Source of the DNA: an uncultured Prevotella sp.
Lineage (GTDB): Bacteria; Bacteroidota; Bacteroidia; Bacteroidales; Bacteroidaceae
Reading direction: 5' to 3'
Assembly: GCA_902491375.1 (NCBI GenBank)
Contig: CABUHE010000029.1
Coordinates: 1 to 25,052 of the forward strand
Length of the DNA: 25,052 bases
Shown: piece by piece, positions 23,171-25,052 of the stretch
Position numbering within the stretch: position 1 is the stretch's first letter
Layout of the letters: every line of letters begins with the position of its first letter
Notes under the pieces: generated by a model
Database searches by the model: none
The model's input: only the letters and a program-made list of their open reading frames with translations
Told to the model about the DNA's origin: nothing
Translations under genes and position numbers: made by a program

Positions 23171-23220
23171 TTTACTGTCTTTTTGCAATCAGATATGCGT
23201 TTTTATCGGTGTTAGCTTAT

Positions 23221-23268
23221 AAAACATTAATCCCCAATCTGCAAACGCAGATTGGGGATTAATGTTTT
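23221..23268. terminator. 22-bp perfect inverted repeat, likely bidirectional terminator
   Basis: Positions 23221-23242 and 23247-23268 are perfectly complementary around an AAAC loop. The arms begin AAAACATTAATCCCC on one side and end GGGGATTAATGTTTT on the other, so A and T tracts flank a GC-rich core in both directions. It lies 20 bases past the sugar-transferase stop on the minus strand, where it fits an intrinsic terminator. An origin as an inserted palindromic element is also possible. Confidence 0.7.
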
Positions 23269-23288
23269 GGTGTGTTATTTTATTGTGA

Positions 23289-24701
23289 TTAATATGCTTT
23301 GTCGTCGCCGTGTATTGCGTCAGATATTGTTTTTAGCATAATCTGAATATCGAGCCAGAAGCTCCAGTGTTCTATATACCAGATGTCTTTTTCTACTCTT
23401 CGGCGCATATCTTCTACGGTTCTGGTCTCGCCACGCTCTCCGTGTGTCTGTGCCCATCCTGTGATTCCCGGCTTGACGTAGTGTCTGATCGTGTAGTCAG
23501 AAATGAGTTCTGAATAGTAGTCAGTATGTGCCAGCATGTGTGGGCGCGGGCCTACAAGGCTCATGTCGCCAATCAGAACGTTAATGAACTGTGGCAGCTC
23601 GTCAATATTGGTGTGGCGCATAAATGCTCCCCATTTTGTTACACGTGGGTCGTTCTTTACAGCCTGAACAGTGTCAGAATCTTTATTTACCTTCATACTG
23701 CGGAACTTATAGCACCAGAAGTCACGGCCGTCATATCCTGTGCGCTTCTGCTTGAAGAACAGCGGACCAGGCATAGTCAGTTTTGACATGATTGCCACAA
23801 TTATAAGTATGAACGGGAACAACGTACAGATAAACAGCAGCGCGACGATGAAGTCAAATACGCGCTTCTTTATTCTGTTGCGCACATCGCGCAGAGGCTC
23901 TTCATATTGCGAAAGGACATAGATGTCGCCGAACTCTTTGACCTTTGCCTTACGGAACTCACCGTAAATAGTCAGAGGTACATAGAAGACTCTGACCATA
24001 TTGCGGTCGCAGACTTTCAAGAATTCTTTAAATTCCTGTGGACCTGTTGGAGTTACGTTTATATAAAGCTCGTCTACGTTGTTGTTTTCAATAAAATTTT
24101 TTAAATCACTCTTTTTGCCAAGGTAAGGTACCGGCTCATTAGTTGTTGAGTTAATTAATGGGTTGTCTTCTGTCTCTGCAAAATATCCCATCAGGTTGTA
24201 TCCGTTCCATCCGCTTGTCATGACGTTTACAGCTCTTTGAGCCATCTCGCCTATACCTATAATAATTGCATTAACGCGGTCATGCCCGCTGTTCCTCCTC
24301 CTTTTTATTATAGTGCGCAGAAACAGTCGCTCGATACTTGTTGCGCAGAATATTACGAATGTCAATAAGATTGATGTCGTAAAATTAGGAATATCAACAT
24401 CTGTGAATATTCCCAGGAAAGAGGTGTAAAGTACAATGAACATCGCAGATGTGCGTGATGTGTTGTTCAACACCTTTGCCGGTTGCGACTGCCTGTGATG
24501 TAGACTGATTGTCACAAACTGTAGGGCTATAATGTAGGAAATGTTTGCTGTCAGAAAGTGGGTAAGAAAGTCTTCTTCCAAGCAAAAGTATGGGGCAACC
24601 TGTAAATAATGTACTAATATAAATACAACATTAAATGTCAGCCAGTCTAAAACTGACAATAATAAGCCTAGTTTAAATGTTCGGTCAAATGCAGATATCA
24701 T
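23289..24701 (-). CDS. undecaprenyl-phosphate sugar phosphotransferase (WcaJ-like polyprenyl glycosylphosphotransferase)
   Basis: With the ATG at 24701 the product has 470 residues; a TTG five codons earlier is a weaker start. Four to five N-terminal membrane helices (residues 5-130) precede a Rossmann-like domain (I-I-I-G-I-G-E-M-A, about 145-260) and one more helix before the catalytic sugar-transferase domain. The domain shows P-G-P-L-F-F-K-Q-K-R-T-G, the Y-K-F-R-S-M block, D-E-L-P-Q-F-x-N-V, V-G-P-R-P-H, and the K-P-G-I-T-G-W-A-Q motif near the C terminus. Such enzymes start exopolysaccharide, capsule or O-antigen synthesis by moving a sugar-1-phosphate, often glucose, onto undecaprenyl phosphate. 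Flippase, polymerase and glycosyltransferase genes are not visible; they may lie beyond the window or elsewhere. The transcript appears to have a long structured leader. Confidence 0.93.
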   Translation of the reverse strand: MISAFDRTFKLGLLLSVLDWLTFNVVFILVHYLQVAPYFCLEEDFLTHFLTANISYIIALQFVTISLHHRQSQPAKVLNNTSRTSAMFIVLYTSFLGIFTDVDIPNFTTSILLTFVIFCATSIERLFLRTIIKRRRNSGHDRVNAIIIGIGEMAQRAVNVMTSGWNGYNLMGYFAETEDNPLINSTTNEPVPYLGKKSDLKNFIENNNVDELYINVTPTGPQEFKEFLKVCDRNMVRVFYVPLTIYGEFRKAKVKEFGDIYVLSQYEEPLRDVRNRIKKRVFDFIVALLFICTLFPFILIIVAIMSKLTMPGPLFFKQKRTGYDGRDFWCYKFRSMKVNKDSDTVQAVKNDPRVTKWGAFMRHTNIDELPQFINVLIGDMSLVGPRPHMLAHTDYYSELISDYTIRHYVKPGITGWAQTHGERGETRTVEDMRRRVEKDIWYIEHWSFWLDIQIMLKTISDAIHGDDKAY

Positions 24702-24885
24702 ATTTCTTTTTTTCAATAGTCTCCTTAGTCTTGTACATCAAAATGGGAGCATGCCATCGGCATTATTGTAAATTATTGTGGCCAACAGGCAAGCGCCATA
24801 AACAGATTGTCATAATTTGGTTTCAGTCAATCTGTTTGTTAAAGAATTATTACAGACGTATGGTCTGCAACCAAATATTCAGTTG
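24702..24885 (-). other. long 5' leader of the sugar phosphotransferase gene
   Basis: About 180 bases separate the presumed start point from the ATG. On the way lies a perfect 10-bp inverted repeat, AAACAGATTG (24800-24809) with CAATCTGTTT (24828-24837), and shorter stems CAGAC/GTCTG (24853-24867) and GCAAC/GTTGC (24867-24886). No known riboswitch consensus is recognised. Confidence 0.4.
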
Positions 24886-24915
24886 CAAAATTAATAAAAA
24901 TAAATTTCCGGCAAA
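24886..24915 (-). promoter_or_regulatory. promoter of the sugar phosphotransferase gene (TTTG-N18-TAATTTTG)
   Basis: On the minus strand the -7 element TAATTTTG (24886-24893) follows a TTTG (24912-24915) after 18 bases, slightly closer than the usual 19-20. The surroundings are very AT-rich, so a chance match is possible. Confidence 0.5.
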
Positions 24916-25052
24916 ATATTTTAGTGAAAAAATATTTTTACAATATAATTTATATTTTATCCGCCTGGATGAGGCACCGTAATTTGTTATGTAAAGGCAC
25001 TAGTGTCCACTAAAAATTAGAGGACGAGTTAAAAATTATAATTACTAAATAA
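24916..25052. other. AT-rich right edge of the window with a small inverted repeat
   Basis: No coding frame is convincing here. At 25005-25025 the arms GTCC-A-CTA and TAG-A-GGAC form a short stem with one A-A mismatch, in sequence that could be the end of an element beyond the window. The base composition is as AT-rich as the other intergenic DNA. Confidence 0.3.

Noticed and set aside
24702..24716. Longer sugar-transferase start at TTG 24716
   Set aside because: It adds only five residues before a regular ATG and the A-rich run there looks like a translation-initiation region.

Overview
The window looks like chromosome of a Bacteroidota member, most likely Prevotellaceae (Prevotella/Segatella type). 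Gene content points that way: a DUF5686 outer-membrane barrel, a DUF2723 membrane protein, MutS2, QueG and a WcaJ-like sugar-phosphate transferase. Several intergenic regions carry the Bacteroidota promoter form TTTG-N19-20-TAnnTTTG, and Shine-Dalgarno sequences are weak or absent. The assignment is inference; there is no rRNA or other phylogenetic marker.

Layout. (1) Positions 449-6774 hold six minus-strand genes that probably form one operon. In transcription order they are a nucleotidyltransferase, an ATP-grasp protein, a CDP-alcohol phosphatidyltransferase, a HAD hydrolase, a DUF5686 barrel and a hotdog thioesterase. The first four overlap or nearly touch. They look like a phospholipid head-group pathway, possibly the second (CDP-inositol) route to phosphatidylinositol proposed for Prevotella. 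(2) 7050-9296 is a Pit-type phosphate transporter with a PhoU-like tail. (3) 9848-10989 has a small YbjQ-family gene converging on an unrecognised gene. Three copies of a hairpin-plus-AT-tail repeat lie between them; two are tandem 64-bp copies that differ only by a compensatory base-pair swap. (4) 10477-15955 is a minus-strand run: DUF2723 membrane glycosyltransferase-like protein, polysaccharide deacetylase, QueG and the unrecognised protein. (5) 16120-18663 is MutS2. (6) 18859-21409 has tRNA-Ser(UGA) and tRNA-Lys(CUU) flanking a very AT-rich DUF262/DUF1524 (GmrSD-like) gene, a probable acquired defence gene. (7) 21714-24701 has a secreted GH28 polygalacturonase converging on an undecaprenyl-phosphate sugar phosphotransferase, with a 22-bp perfect inverted repeat between them.

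The most interesting items are the lipid head-group cluster, the covarying repeat pair that has entered the 3' end of a gene, and the promoterless defence-like gene directly behind a tRNA. No CRISPR array, integrase or complete insertion sequence is visible. All calls are from reading the sequence and translations; no database search was run.
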